Source: Sipunculus nudus (lineage: Eukaryota > Annelida > Sipuncula > Golfingiida > Sipunculidae). Taken from it: 64,000 nt of DNA. The notes under the pieces were generated by a model. That model saw only the letters and a program-made list of their open reading frames with translations. It was not told the origin of the DNA and did no database searches. Shown here in pieces: positions 1-12,996 of the stretch (within the stretch, counting starts at the first letter, position 1; every line of letters starts with the position of its first letter). Both the position numbers and the translations under genes were made by a program. The stretch spans positions 33,428,229-33,492,228 of the forward strand of contig CM049314.1 in the NCBI GenBank assembly GCA_026874595.1. Reading direction: 5' to 3'.

Positions 1-2293
1 GTTATTTAACGACGTACCTTAACTACTATTCACTGGAATCATACATGCTTCGCAAATTGTGCAAATAGAAACATCTATATGGTGTAATCTACCGTGCAAA
101 TGTATCCAGGATACGTTGACACTTTTTACGTGTGTTCATGTTTCGCATAACAGTTTATAATTAAATGTAAAATTTACACTAACAAGTGAGGATATGGTGT
201 CTGTTCTTTAAAACCCTGGTTATAAAACATATTTTATGTCAGTCATGTTCGTCAAAGGAAATGTGAAAAAAAACATGTTTCCTCAGTTGCGTGATGGGTT
301 AAGTTCAACGTCATGCTGTACTGCGCATCTGTCATATCTTGTAAGTAAGACTCGCGAAGCATCTAGATATATTGTCCTTCAGCTGCTCAAAGGTAAACCT
401 TCAGCATGGTTACCCATGGCAACCGTAAAGAACTGACAGGTGTAGGATATGCTTGGTGCTCTTTAAATAGGATAAAGGCGTTACCAGGGTGATAGCTTCC
501 CTTGAGTTTACAGAGGAAAAATATCTAAAGTAATGCTGTTGTTTTGAAAATGATTTTTTTTTCTAAAGCAGAGGAAGCATGAGGTATTCATTTCTATAGT
601 GTTTTATTAAATCCAAGAATAATTAGATAAAAAGAATGACAGTCTAAAATTTAAACTGTGACTATTGTTTACAAAGCATGTTTCAGAATACTAGGATATT
701 TGTTTACACATGAAGCGCAAATTGAAATTATCTCAGATCGTAAAATATTCATAATATTAACATAGTTTTTAACGAAGATCCCACATGTTAGAAACTTTGA
801 TCCATTTAGATCTGTAGCAAACCTTGGCGGTATCCCTAGTAAATTTTCTGATGCTGTAATTTCCTTAGGTATTTTATGTGTGGCATATTCCTATCCACAT
901 ACGCTACTTTGGTACTATATTTTACTGTATTTACATATTTACAGTACAAAAATTATTGGCTAAGGCAATTACAGCCCATGGCAAAAACAGAATTCGCTAG
1001 GTGAAATATCCAGAAACTTCAGCTTATAACAATGACACACCTATTTTTTTAGAAATGAGTGGGATAAAATATAAGCATATTTAGTACGAAGCGTAAATTA
1101 AAATTGTTTCAGTTGATGAAAGTCTTTTGTTTGAAGAATCAAAAATGATTCACAATATTAACATTACGTTTGAACAGAACTCCCATATGTTAGCCATTTG
1201 GGCCTATAGCAATGACAAAACCGGTGAAAAGCCTATTTTTTAGAAATGAGTGTAATAAAATATAAGCACATTTAGTAGAACCTCATTATATCAGTGTATC
1301 AGTGAAGGGAATTTGTTCAATAAATGTACATTTTTTATAATAATATAGTTTATAAATAATAAATAATATCATTTGGAGATAAAGTCTAGGAGGAAAAGGT
1401 AATATAGGCCAAGGCTGGTTGACATGATTGGTTTATATTGATAAGTAAGAAATTGTTTCAAATAATATTTTGTGACCAAACCATGAATTTCCTAATGTTA
1501 AAATTGAAACATGTGAGCAGTTTGTGACTATAAGATGAATATTAATAACATGATCATTGGCTGACTTTTTGATAAACTGTTGACAGTTCAGTAGTTTACA
1601 TATTTTTTTAAATTGGAACTATTATATATATATATATATAAATATTATATAATTAAATGTTTTTTTTTTCGATTTTATAAAATGTATACAACGAAATATA
1701 ACTAAAACACATATAGATATAACTCCACAGATGGAAGGACTTGGTTGTGGTGGTCGGGGGTGGGGGGGGGGGGTGGGGGGGGGGGGGGGGGTGGGGGGTT
1801 GGTGGAATGATGGGATAAAAGTTTAACATGTGCAATATTACTCAACTCAATATATAAGTTGCTTTCAAATTTCAGACTTTAATAGCTTAAATCCATACAC
1901 ATACAGCATATGAAAGTTATTTCAACAGTGCTTATAGGAGAAATTTCATAAATAATATATATTTAAGGATAATGGAGAGATGATGGACAGACAGAGCTGA
2001 TAAGTTGATGTTCCATTCTCCTGAGGAAAGAATATGTTTCAATCAGATCTTAATTTTTTCTAATCCAATTATTATTTTCTAATAAATTTTACACATTTTC
2101 AATTAAAAACTAATGTCCCAATTCACAGGTGCAAAGGAATCAATTGCAGCTGGAGGGGGGGGGATGGTTGGATTAACAACACTTTTGCATAGACATACAG
2201 GGCAAACAAAGCTTGATCTCAAATTCTGATGAGGCAGGAAAATAAGAACAAATGTTTATATTAAATCCTCGTTTTATTATCAAATCAATTTTT
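1..2293. other. No gene recognised
   Basis: AT-rich sequence. A diverged piece similar to family D is visible near 1865-1960 (aatttcagactttaatagct). Nothing coding is supported. Confidence 0.5.
1756..1799 (+). repeat. G-rich run with quadruplex potential
   Basis: Nearly uninterrupted G over 44 bases with single T breaks. Similar but shorter G or C runs occur at 12128, 20451, 38513, 42808, 46313, 56151 and 56989, a common feature of this genome. Confidence 0.9.
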
Positions 2294-3947
2294 ATGCCCC
2301 CGCCACAAAGTGGCCGGGGCATATAGATTTACCCATGTCCGTCATTCCGTCCTTCCGTCATTCCGAAATCAAACAGTTGTACGGACTTTTTTTTCAAAAT
2401 GCCTGCAGATATTGGACTGATTTTTACTGTGTAGGCAGATAAAGACCAGTTACAGATCGAGCTCGTGTTTCGTCCCGGTTGACCGACTTTTGATCGTTTT
2501 ACGGATTATGAACATAGAAGATTTCATGAAAAATAGAAATTTTCATGAAAAATGCATATGTACGGACTTTTTTCGCGGTGCCTGCAGATACTGGCCTGAT
2601 TTTTGGTGTGTGGGCAGATAAGGACCAGTTACAGATCGAGTTCGCGTTTCGTCCCGGTTGACCCACTTTTGACCGTTTGACGGCCCCCTAACAGAAAATT
2701 TTATGAAAAATATAAATTTTCATGAAAAGTGCATATTTACGGACTTTTTTTCACAATGCCTGCAGACACGGGCCTGATTTTTTGTGTGTTGGCAGATAAT
2801 GACCAGTTACAGATCAAGTTCTTGTTTCGTCCCACTTGACCTTCTTTTGACCGTTTGACTGCTCCTTAACATTGAAAATTTCATGAAAAAAAGAAATTTT
2901 CATGACAAATGTACATATACAGCCTTTTTTAGCCCTCAGCCCATAGGCTGATGGGCTATTGTCGTCAGCCAAGCTGTCCTTCCGTCTGTCTGTCCGTCCG
3001 TCCATTCGTTGACCGTCCGGCGTCTGTTTACTTTTACCTTCTGAGCGGGATATCTCTAAAAGGATTCACCATTGGAATTTTTTTTATCAGTGAAGATGTA
3101 TATCGATAAAATCTCGGCCAGGTTCGAAGATGGGTGACCTTGACCCATTTTTCTTTGTTTTGGAGCTGATTATTGTAAAACACTTGGCAGCTTATATCTT
3201 AGGAACCATTGTTTGGATTTTCACAAAACTTACTATGGTCATTAGGACTGATGGTCTGTGCGTGGTGCACAATTTTAGTAGCGCCACCTACAGTTTCTGA
3301 TTTTTAATGAATTTTTTATCGGATTTTTCAATTTTGGTCCTTTGTGCAGGATATCTCCAAAGGTATTCAACACGGGAACATCATTTCTTCAGTGCTTTTG
3401 CATATTTACAAAATCTTGGTCAAGTTCAAAGATGGGTGATCTTAACCTACTTTTCAAGGTAACAGAGCTTAGAATGGAAAAAAAAACTATGGAGCTTATT
3501 TCTCAGGAAGCAATTGGTGGATTGCTGTTAAACATGGTACATATCTCTCCAATTTAAATTTATAACTGATTATCAGCTTTTGCTAATATTCTAGTTTCGC
3601 CATGCAATGCTTACAGATACTGGCCTATTTTTTTGGTCTTTGGGCGCATAATGACCACTTACAGATCAAGTTCGCGTTTCGTCCCAGTTGACCTATTTTT
3701 GACCATTTGACAGATCCTGAACATAGAAAATTGCATGAAAAATAGAAATTTTTATGGAAAATGCACATGTGTATGGACTTTTTTCCCAATGCCTGCAGAT
3801 ACTGGCCTGATTTTTGGTGTGTTGCTTGATAATGACCCGTAACAGATTGTGTTTGCATTTTGTCCTCATGTTGTTTTTAACAAAATGTAACAAATATATC
3901 TAATTTGCTCCAGGCGGGGACATTCGTGACGTTCCGACACATCTAGT
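2294..3947 (+). mobile_element. Composite hairpin-ended element, copy 1
   Basis: Begins with a palindrome (TGCCCCCGCCAC aaa GTGGCCGGGGCA) and ends near caggcggggacattcgtgacg / ttccgacacatctag. Inside are about four units of roughly 180 bp (acggactttttt... tgcctgcagata... cagttacagatcgag... gaaattttcatgaaaaat). A second hairpin-ended segment from about 2932 (agccctcagcccataggctgatgggct followed by a ccgtctgtctgtccgtcc tract) is nested within. No protein is encoded. A second copy lies at 48969-50496 in the opposite direction. Confidence 0.85.
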
Positions 3948-4559
3948 TTTATTTTAAGTTTATATTTATATACATTTCCAATATAATCTATATATCTATA
4001 TAAAGGTTTATTCATAATTCTAAATTGCATCATCATAAATCTCAATCGGATAACACCACATCATGCATACAAATGTATATTAATTTTTTACAACAAAAAT
4101 ATATCTTTTAAATTTGCAAAACAATAAATATATAAAAAATAATACTTGATTCGGATTTGCAATTAAAATATTTGCTTCATATTTTATAAATTTATGCAAA
4201 CTGATGGGTTAATTATATTTTAATTTGTTAAAATCATTTATAAGATAATTGATATCTTTAAAAATGCTAAATAAATACAAAGTGGCTTCTTCTGGATTAA
4301 CCTTGAATTACTTTTTCAAGGAAAGTTTTGTATATTGGAGTGGAAACAGCATCACAATTAAGAAGATACAGTGAAAACAATAACAGTTAGTGCATAACAG
4401 TTGGTGGGTTGGGTTTGGAAGTACGGGGTGGTGATATGAGAATAACTGTACACCTGTCACATCAGGGGATCTCCCCAGTGGACTGTAACAAATAAGGAAC
4501 CCTGGCATAGCTGACTTCCAGTGACCAGGAGTGGCCAACCTGCATGTTTGCAAAGCAAG

Positions 4560-5290
4560 TGCCTGCAATAGAGCCTCAAGAAAAATTCAAAAACTAGTCT
4601 GCTTTTATTTTCAAATTTCAGATTTAAACAGATTAAATACTCATGTTGACATGCTGTGAAATTAAATCAACAGTACTCACAGGGAAAAAATGTGCCACGG
4701 TCAAAGTTGGGCAAAATTTAAGGTACTGATTTTATTTTTATGCTAAAAACTTGATAAATTTACAAAATTCAGATCTAATTTTGGCTATACAAGTGTCTTG
4801 ATTAAAGAAAGTTATATACTTGGGAAAAAGTCTCTAGTTTCAAAATTTTTCATGTTAAGTGAGTAAATATTTTTCCTGTTTTTTTTCTTTACAAAGTCCA
4901 TTATGTTCGGGCCCATAACTTACAGAAATTACACTTAAAAGACTTAATTGCTGGCATGTGTATAGGAAATATATAGGAGAATACTTCTGGAAAATATTAA
5001 GAAAAACAGATTAGTGGTTTTGATATTATGCAGACCTGAATTGTGATAATAGGTTTTTTAAATTTGAGGTTTTTCCTTAATATCTCGAAGGAACAAAGTC
5101 AATGACCCGATTTTCGGTATGGCAGGAGATTTTTTAGACATCTAATGGTATAATGAATTATGGATTCGTAGGTCTAACGTTTTCAAAACGTGCCAGTCTA
5201 ACGGACGGACAGACGGACAGATAGACGGACGGACGACGGACAATGGACCACGACTATAGCTCAGATGACTTTCAGTCAGCTGAGCTAAAA
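4560..5290 (+). mobile_element. ACGG-tailed non-autonomous element, family D, copy 1
   Basis: Shares long stretches with 46490-47853 (for example caaagttgggcaaaattta, ttccttaatatctcgaagga and gacccgattttcggtatgg). Ends in a (ACGGAC)n tract at 5200-5240, then the hairpin agctcagatgactttcagtc/agctgagct at 5258-5287 and AAAA. No ORF. The 5' limit is uncertain; similarity may extend upstream to about 4300. Confidence 0.75.
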
Positions 5291-5408
5291 ATCGTAATAT
5301 CAGTGTTTAAATTTATTAGAGGAAGACATAAACATGTCAAGTTCCAATTGAAACATTACAAACTGGCGCTTTGAAGCCAAAACCCTTGGACTGGTTCTTT
5401 AAGGAAAG

Positions 5409-5410
<2 letters not shown>

Positions 5411-5465
<55 letters not shown>
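5411..5465. repeat. (AT)n microsatellite
   Basis: About 27 AT dinucleotides directly behind the family D element. Confidence 0.97.
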
Positions 5466-5470
<5 letters not shown>

Positions 5471-6884
5471 CATTTTATATTGAAATTATTATATAGAAAT
5501 TTACAATTTGTTTATTCTGGGGAAATTACTTCTAAGATAGTATATAACAATGTGGTTTGGCATTATTAACCTCTGTATTAAAGTTGTGACTAAAAAATAT
5601 CATCGTTATTTTTTTGGTTCAGGCTTATGGTAAAATATATATGATTTATAAATGATTTACATTAGGCTTAAATGGCGAAGTACCGATTGATCCATCCACT
5701 ATGCAGTCTACCAACTATACACTACGTACTAGATAGGTGGTTTATATCAGGCTTAAATGCTAAAGTTTATTATTAATCCATCTATTATATAGTTTACCAA
5801 CTATTAACAATGTACAAGTATTCATGGTATTTACCAGCCGGATTGCCAATGTCCTCCCTCAAACAAAAGCGAATTTTATTGCCCGAAATATGCACCAACC
5901 ATTCTGTCGCCAGACATGGAGTAAAACCTATAAACGTGATATTTTATTTTCTTTCACTTTTCTCTAGATAAAAAGTATATTTCTAATGTTACATGTGAGT
6001 GCGAGAATTCCTTTAAGTATTCTGTATATGTAAAATATAAGTAAAAAATGTTCCTTGATTTCTTAGCTAGACAGCTCTTAGGCGAAAGTGACTCTTAGGT
6101 AAATTTGGAAAACTTATAAAAATGTTGAAAAAATTATGTTGTACTCTGAAAGAACAATGGGTTGTAATTTTTTGAGCGGAAGCAATAGTATCAGTTTACG
6201 CCATTCATGAATGAGTCAGGAAACTTATTTTTTTGTTAACTTCTTTTTAACTTTTAACTTGATAAAATGCTTCTTTGCATTAATTAGATCATTCGTACTA
6301 GAAAAGAGGCAAGGTTATTGTGAAAATCCAAGGCCGTGTAGCCGTGCGTGGTTTTCTGATGCGTACAGTGTAGTGCGTGTAACAAATGTACATACACGTC
6401 CATATCTGGTGTAAGTGATCATAAACTGTTACATCAGTCAGGGCTGTAACGCAAAACAGTTGAGGTCTACATTCCTTTGTTTACTGTATTACTGTATAGC
6501 ATTCTCTTGTTGTATACTGCAGGCCCAGCCGGTTCTGATTATAATTTTTCCTTTGGTTGCAAATGTTTTCCAATATATTAGATATACGAAAAGATTTGCG
6601 TTCAAACTGTAGTTTCCTAGTTTATATTATTTATTTATTTTATTTATTAATATATCTTTATTCAGGCTGGCTTGTTCAGAATATACTGATCTCCCACAAG
6701 GCCCTGATAGTAATCAAAATTTTAAACATGATCAAATAGCATGACAGTACTATACAAGTAAACATATATGTGCAGAATATTGTAACTGAATAAAACATAT
6801 ATTGTTAGTTACTGTACTAGTATGACCATTATTAAGAATTTATTTAAGAATATTATTTAGATAATTATAGGCTATTCAGGTTAT
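5466..6884. other. No gene recognised
   Basis: AT-rich. Short frames near 6211-6740 have no recognisable domain and no splice context I trust. Confidence 0.5.
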
Positions 6885-6917
6885 TAACAATGTTGATAAC
6901 AATGTTGATAACAATGT
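6885..6917 (-). repeat. Short 12-bp tandem repeat, possible 3' tail of the retrotransposon
   Basis: GATAACAATGTT is repeated about 2.7 times, roughly 150 bp beyond the dead reverse-transcriptase frame on its 3' side. Such short tandem tails are seen at the 3' ends of some non-LTR elements; the link here is inference. Confidence 0.45.
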
Positions 6918-7067
6918 ATGAAATAAGTTCATAGAATAATACAAACCACAAGTACAATGTATGCATAGTTATGTTAGTGTTTATTCACTTACTGGTATTC
7001 GTAAAGCATAAAATGTCAGCATGCATGCATACCATGTAAAAGAAGTAAAATAGATTTATTGTTATTA

Positions 7068-8107
7068 TGTCAAGAGTTTAGAAAACATTGCTTAAAATCT
7101 TTTTTGAACTTATCTAAATTATCTGTCTTACGAATAGCTTCTGGTAACAAATTCTATCATTTCGGTCCCTGATAAATAAAAGATTTTCGCATCAATTCAG
7201 TTCTAACTGTAGGTACTTTGACTTGACAAGAATATCTCGTGTTTTAAGAATGTATTTCAGATATGGTTTCTGATAGATAATTAGGATAACAAGGTGATAG
7301 GCCATTAAGGCATTTAAACAAGAATATATTAGAGAAGAACAATAATCGTTGATTGATGTTTTGCCATTTTAAGGCTGATATCAATGTCGAGCTAGCTGTA
7401 TTCTTATCATAAATCCCAGAAATTATACGGGCAGCCCTTTTCTGGAATTTCTGGACAACGTTCATATTAGTTTGGCTTTGATGGCTCCAAATGATTAAAC
7501 CGTAATCAATATAGGGTTGTATAGTGGTCATATAAATATGAACAAGTTCCTGTGAAGGTAAAATTTTATTCAGACGAGCAAGAGCGCCTAGTTTAGGTTT
7601 CAATTTGGAAGCAAGTTCATTGATATGTGCACTCCTTTTAAGGCAACTGTCAAGTGTAAATCCAAGATATTGAGCCTTATCAGTATACCGTAGGACTGTA
7701 TCATTTAACGAAATAGGTGGAGATGATGATGTAATTTTAGATAATTTTTGTCTACTTCCAATAACCATTAGCTAGGATTTTTCTGTATTTATCGTGAGTT
7801 TTTTTTTTTTCACTCGAAACCATTCAGATGTTCTATTTATATCAACTTGAATTTTCTGTGTGACGGACTCAATAGTTGGACCAGAACCATATAAGCATGT
7901 ATCATCAGCAAATAGGCTAATGTTACTAAATATTGGTATGTTATTAAGATAAATTAAGAATAAAAGTGGTCCGAGGGCAGAACCTTGAGGGACTCCCATA
8001 AAAATCTGGGAACAGCAGAAATTGATCCATTATATTTAGTAGCTTGAGACACGATTTAAACCACTCTAATTATCTATTCCGTATTTCATATTTATAAGTC
8101 CTAGTAG

Positions 8108-8110
<3 letters not shown>
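7068..8110 (-). pseudogene. 3' fragment of a non-LTR retrotransposon (reverse transcriptase ORF)
   Basis: Frames from 8090 down to 7068 on the - strand read as the reverse-transcriptase C-terminal half: LEWFKSCL, then after a frameshift MGVPQGSALGPLLFLIYLNN and the catalytic FADD (LFADDTCLYGSG), then DKAQYLGFTLDS, YIDYGLIIWSHQ and a final LPEAIRKTDNLDKFKKDF. A stop breaks the frame near 7771, and the usual WN before LP is replaced by two stops. The 5' side is cut off at the (TA)n tract at 8110. The type is CR1/L2/Jockey-like in general layout; the clade is not decided. Confidence 0.85.

Positions 8111-8152
<42 letters not shown>
8110..8152. repeat. (AT)n microsatellite
   Basis: About 21 dinucleotides forming the truncated 5' border of the retrotransposon fragment. 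Confidence 0.97.
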
Positions 8153-8155
<3 letters not shown>

Positions 8156-10493
8156 AGACCCTGTCGGAAAATCAACAAGGTGCCTCTGCGCGAATGAAAA
8201 CTCAGCACATATGAGAGAAAACAATTTGTATCTTCCGTTTAACCTTAGAATGGACTAATTCGCCAAGGACTGATGAATTACATTTAAAAGATAAATTCAC
8301 CTAATATTTTTTTTCTAGGAACATATGCATTTTCGGTTGCATTGTAAACTGAAAAATATTAAGATTGTCTAAATGGTCATAAAGCTAACCCTGATACGCA
8401 CGTATAGGCGGACCTCCCACGGGCCACGAGCCACGGGTGTTTTAGCGATCAGTTACTCTCCCGGTATTACGTGTACAGACGTATAGTCGTGTACATTCTG
8501 CTGATGATTCTGCTGTATATCTGGTCATATGGTCTACAGGTGCAGGTAGGGTAAGATTACGTGTGATACCTGTGCCCAGGCTGGCTCTCCTTTTAACAAC
8601 TACTAAACCTGCCAAGGTACACCTGTCTATACGAGAAGTTGTCACAAGACAGTGGAACTTTACTGCGGCAGGTTAAACATTTGAAACCTGGACGTACATT
8701 TGGTGATAAAACCGGTAAACTACAAAGGAAAGATATGAACCCATAACCGGATATATGATTTTAGATTTACCTGTACAATCATCGCTTCTGGAAGGTGAGT
8801 ATCTAGAAGCTTTTTTGTGTACATGGCGGAAAAAAATGTGGTGGGCAAAAAGATAATGTGGTTGGCGATAGATAATTTAAGATTAAATGAAACGTGATGC
8901 GACTAACCCAATTAAAAATTCGGTATGTATATATTATGTTTTGAAAATATTCAGTAATTCATGCAAACGTATGCTCAATAAGAAAGTCTCATTTACCTGA
9001 TGTTTTATTTAAAATTGTGTTATAACTTAACCAAAGGGACACACGGATAATGTAACTCATGTGTAACATACATGTAGGTAATTAAAGAACAGAATCAACC
9101 AAGTCATCTGGAGCTTACCTGCTGGCGCAAAATGTGTGTAAGTGTATCCAGCAGATGAAGGCCACTATATTTCAATATCATGTTGCCAATATCAAGTTGA
9201 GGTAGGGTTGCCAAAATTGGAAAAAAATAGTATGCGCAAATAGACATGGTGCTGATATACTGAAAATGTAATCCTATATCGACCCTATATTCTACCTCAT
9301 ATATTCTACAAGTGTTAGAAACTATTTTCGGCTTATAGTCTGGAATGCCAAATGCATTTCTACCACTAAAGTAATCAATGCGAGCATCCTTTGGAAATAG
9401 TGACAGCTGTAGGCAAGTTCAGTGGGATGTCTAATGTTACAGATGGTTTGTACCTTGCCCCTTTTTATAGGCACTGACATCTGGGATATATCAGCCAACA
9501 TATCACCATATATACAATAGTTTATATGACATCATACCATAACATCAATAAAGGTCTATCTGGTAGTATACAGTGTCACTGCCAGTAACCGTTTTGATGA
9601 GAGCTGCAGTTGTATCATATTGCTGCCAGACCAATGGACAAGCAAACAAGTAATATTGACAAATAAAGTCGGAAAAGTAAAACGGAGAGCAAATCCCACG
9701 TGAAATTCATGGTTCGTACTTTATATACATTTTTCCTGCTTTATTTATCTCTGGTCGGGGGCAATTCCTGGAATTGTAAAACCTGATCACACCTCAGAGT
9801 AGAATTTGCCAACCTAGTTATTACTATTTTTGGATATTATAATAACTTAGACAGGTTGTCATCTCCAAAAATTATTTTATAGTCATTTTTTTAGGCATAA
9901 GGGAAAAACAACAGGTAAAATCCTAATTTCACTTAAAGTACTTGACACATTATTTCACATAGAAATTTCTTACTTCATCTTTCTTTGTCAACTGCATGTA
10001 TAAACGGTTGTAAAGGTTTTAAATATATTGGCCACTAACCTGAATATACTATAATATTTTGAGTTGGTATTTTATTCTGTAGTTAGAGCTACTGAGGAGA
10101 CTAAGCTTTTGCTACACATACTGCCATGCAAACTGTGCACGCATATATGTTGCATATTGTCTTTAATAAACCACTGGAATAAAATCAATATTTCATTTTA
10201 TCCATATTTTTTTTGCCTGATCAGTAGTAATTTGTACATAGCTTTTGCACTAATATAAATGTTACCAATTTTGTTCGTGGTGGACTGCGACTTATAAGAA
10301 ATAATTTTTCCAAAAAAAGAAAAGAATGAATATTTTATTTGATCCATATGACCTACCTACAATAATAATGTAAATAGCTTTGCATCAATGTGTCTTTTAC
10401 CATTATTTCTCAATACAGCTAGTGGCTTGTCAAACCTAGCTTGGTGGTGGTTAGCTTAGTGGTAATATTTATTTTTATATCAGATAAGCAGCA
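8153..10493. other. No gene recognised; possible 5' exon near 8410-8794
   Basis: A GC-richer island (8400-8700) is followed by a good donor, gaag|gtgagtat at 8795. It could be a non-coding first exon of the channel gene or of an unseen transcript. There is no other support. Confidence 0.25.
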
Positions 10494-10650
10494 ATGGAAC
10501 CAATAGTAGCAGAGCCCTTTATGAAAAGTGGGAGAACAGAAGATATAGACTGGCTGAAAAGTTTTCTTTGTCAAAAGGATAATGGAACAAGCAAGCATGA
10601 CAAGTCATTGCGAAAGGCTGGGACAATGTGAAATCGAAAGCAACTGAACG

Positions 10651-11308
10651 ACTAAAATATAAAGATGAAGAATATATGGACACTCTAGACCGCATCCAGG
10701 ACCATCTGAAAATAGACTCAGAAAACATAAAATGGATCAAAACATGCTATGCTGCATTTACAAATGCAACTAACATAGCAAGAATGCAGATGCGCTTAGA
10801 TAGGACTAAAGTGTCTTCCTCGTCTGAAGGGCAGGTATTTGACACCCAATTTCATTCACAGAGAAGCTTTTTGCCTCCTATTATATGGACAAAATGCCTG
10901 TTTCGTCAAGATATAAAGTCAGGGGAAAAGCGGCACAAATGTCAGACAATGGACTTGTCTAACAACACTCTTCAACTAGACTAAAATATAAAGATGAAGA
11001 ATATATGGACACTCTAGACCGCATCCAGGACCATCTGAAAATAGACTCAGAAAACATAAAATGGATCAAAACATGCTATGCTGCATTTACAAATGCAACT
11101 AACATAGCAAGAATGCAGATGCGTTTAGATAGGACTAAAGTGTCTTCCTCGTCTGAAGGGCAGGTATTTGACACCCAATTTCGTTCACAGAGAAGCTCAT
11201 TGCCTCCTATTATATGGACAAAATGCCTGTTTCGTCAAGATATAAAGTCAGGGGAAAAGCGGCACAAATGTCAGACAATGGACTTGTCCAACAACATTCT
11301 TCAACTAG
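10651..11308 (+). repeat. 329-bp tandem duplication inside the broken CXC-family gene
   Basis: 10651-10979 and 10980-11308 align end to end with about six base differences by eye (roughly 98% identity). Differences include His/Arg and Phe-Leu/Ser-Leu changes in the shared frame. The join lies at caactag|actaaaat. The duplication is young compared with the decay of the flanking frame. Confidence 0.93.
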
Positions 11309-11616
11309 CTCAGCTTGATGCAGTTTTGCGGTAAAGATTTGCAGGAGTCAGTGACTTATAGCTTCAGAAGGTAAATGTCACCTGACTTGCTACAGCCGTT
11401 GCCTGAGAAAATACAAACACAGTTCATTAAAATCCAGCCTAGATGTTCCACAGAACATATGTTTGCAAAATGTAGCTGATGAACTTCGAACAGGACTTGC
11501 AAGGGGAGAAATATATAGCTGGAAAGATGTATGGGACCGATACTGTGCACTTGTGACTGATTTTTATATAGACCCAGGCATATACAAGGGTCAGCACTTC
11601 AAAGTCAAACTAGAAC

Positions 11617-12334
11617 AAGTGAACCACGGGTCATGACGCTCAGCCGATTGACATGTTGACAATATGTCCATGCACAGGCAACAAATTAAGATAATGTAGG
11701 TGGTATCATCATTCATGCATATTAACTTTAGTTCATCGAGACCCATTAGCACATCAAATTTAATAACAAGCCATTCAGCTTTCGAGAGAAATCTGGTAAT
11801 ATGTATATTTAATTGTTACAATATTTCTGGGGTGCCCAAACATCCCCGTAACTTAAAGAATATAGGTCACAGTGACTAAATTTCAGGTTTCTGAGGAGAA
11901 CTTTTGAGGAATTCATGATTCTAGCCATTACGGGAACGATTTGTGCCTTGTTAACAGACCTAAAAAATATAGATAAAATTTGGAAAAATTAAGATAATAC
12001 AAAAGGCGCCACCATTCATGCCCAGAAGCTAACGTTTATTACGACCTATAAGAAGACCAAATTTGATGAAAATCCATCAAGCCTTTCCTGAGGAATCTGG
12101 CAATTAGTGTGCATTTTTTAATTATTCGGGGGGGGGGGGGGGGGTTAAACACGCTCCATAAGTCAAAGAATATAGGTCTCAGTGACCTGATTTCAGGTTT
12201 TCTGCTGAGAACTGTTGATGATCTCTCAGGATGCAGAGGTAGAGGTTCATGATTCTGGGCTTTATGGTAACGATTTGTGCCCTGTTAACGGCCGGCCGGA
12301 CAGACGGACTTTCAGTCAACTGAACTAAAAAGGG
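11617..12334 (+). mobile_element. ACGG-tailed element, family A, copy 1
   Basis: Starts aacaagtgaaccacgggtca and ends in a decayed gacagacggactttcagtc hairpin. The body is present twice (11688-11970 and 11990-12300): both halves carry attaagataat, aatttgatgaa-like, ataggtc.cagtgac and tttcaggttt motifs. Contains a G20 run at 12128-12147. Inserted into the broken CXC-family gene. Confidence 0.72.
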
Positions 12335-12392
12335 GTTTTTTTAAAAGACACTTTGATACTTAAACTTGCTTAATCTTCTTGCATTTGTATAC

Positions 12393-12996
12393 AAATTACC
12401 CATGGGTCATGACGCTCAGCTGACAAGCATGTGATAATGGCCTAATTTATACAACTGTTGTCTTACTTAGAAGGAATTGATCGCAAATGTTGTTAAATTT
12501 TTTTTGGAGGAGCTGGAAGATTTGTATGCATAAAGCACATCAGTTGATGATTCAGGGCAAAATATTGATACTGGGCATGACTGAACATTTGCAACTGGTT
12601 CAAACCAGTCTTAATAATCATATATGATGTTCAAGACACTAGATGAAACCACAGTTTACAAACTGATGCTATTGCTTTCATGGACTGTCTCAAAGTTAGA
12701 GGTAACAAGTTAAAATGATTATAGGGCTAATGCTTTGGTATCAAATGTTCAATTATCCAGGGGGTACTTATAAGCAACATAGCTTGGAGAATATGGGTGA
12801 CAGAGACCTAATTTCAGGTTGCCAATGAGATTTTCATGGACCTCCATGGATGTCAAGTTAAAAGATTCTAGGTCCAGCAGTTACGATTTGTGTCTGGTTA
12901 ACGGACAGACAAACCGACGGAAAGACAGACGGACGGACGCCGGACAAAAAAAGTGATCGCTTTAGCTCAGATGACTTTCAGTCAGCTGAGCTAAAA
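12393..12996 (+). mobile_element. ACGG-tailed element, family A, copy 2
   Basis: Starts acccatgggtcatgacgctc, has an acggacagacaaaccgacgg tract from 12901, and ends with the intact hairpin tagctcagatgactttcagtc / agctgagcta at 12963-12993. It lies directly after copy 1, and exon-like sequence of the broken gene resumes just after it. Confidence 0.75.

Noticed and set aside
1653-1835. Proline-rich frame on -
   Set aside because: Product of the G-run; no domain or gene context.
10438-10475. tRNA A-box-like string ggttagcttagtggtaat
   Set aside because: No matching B-box or cloverleaf follows at the right distance.
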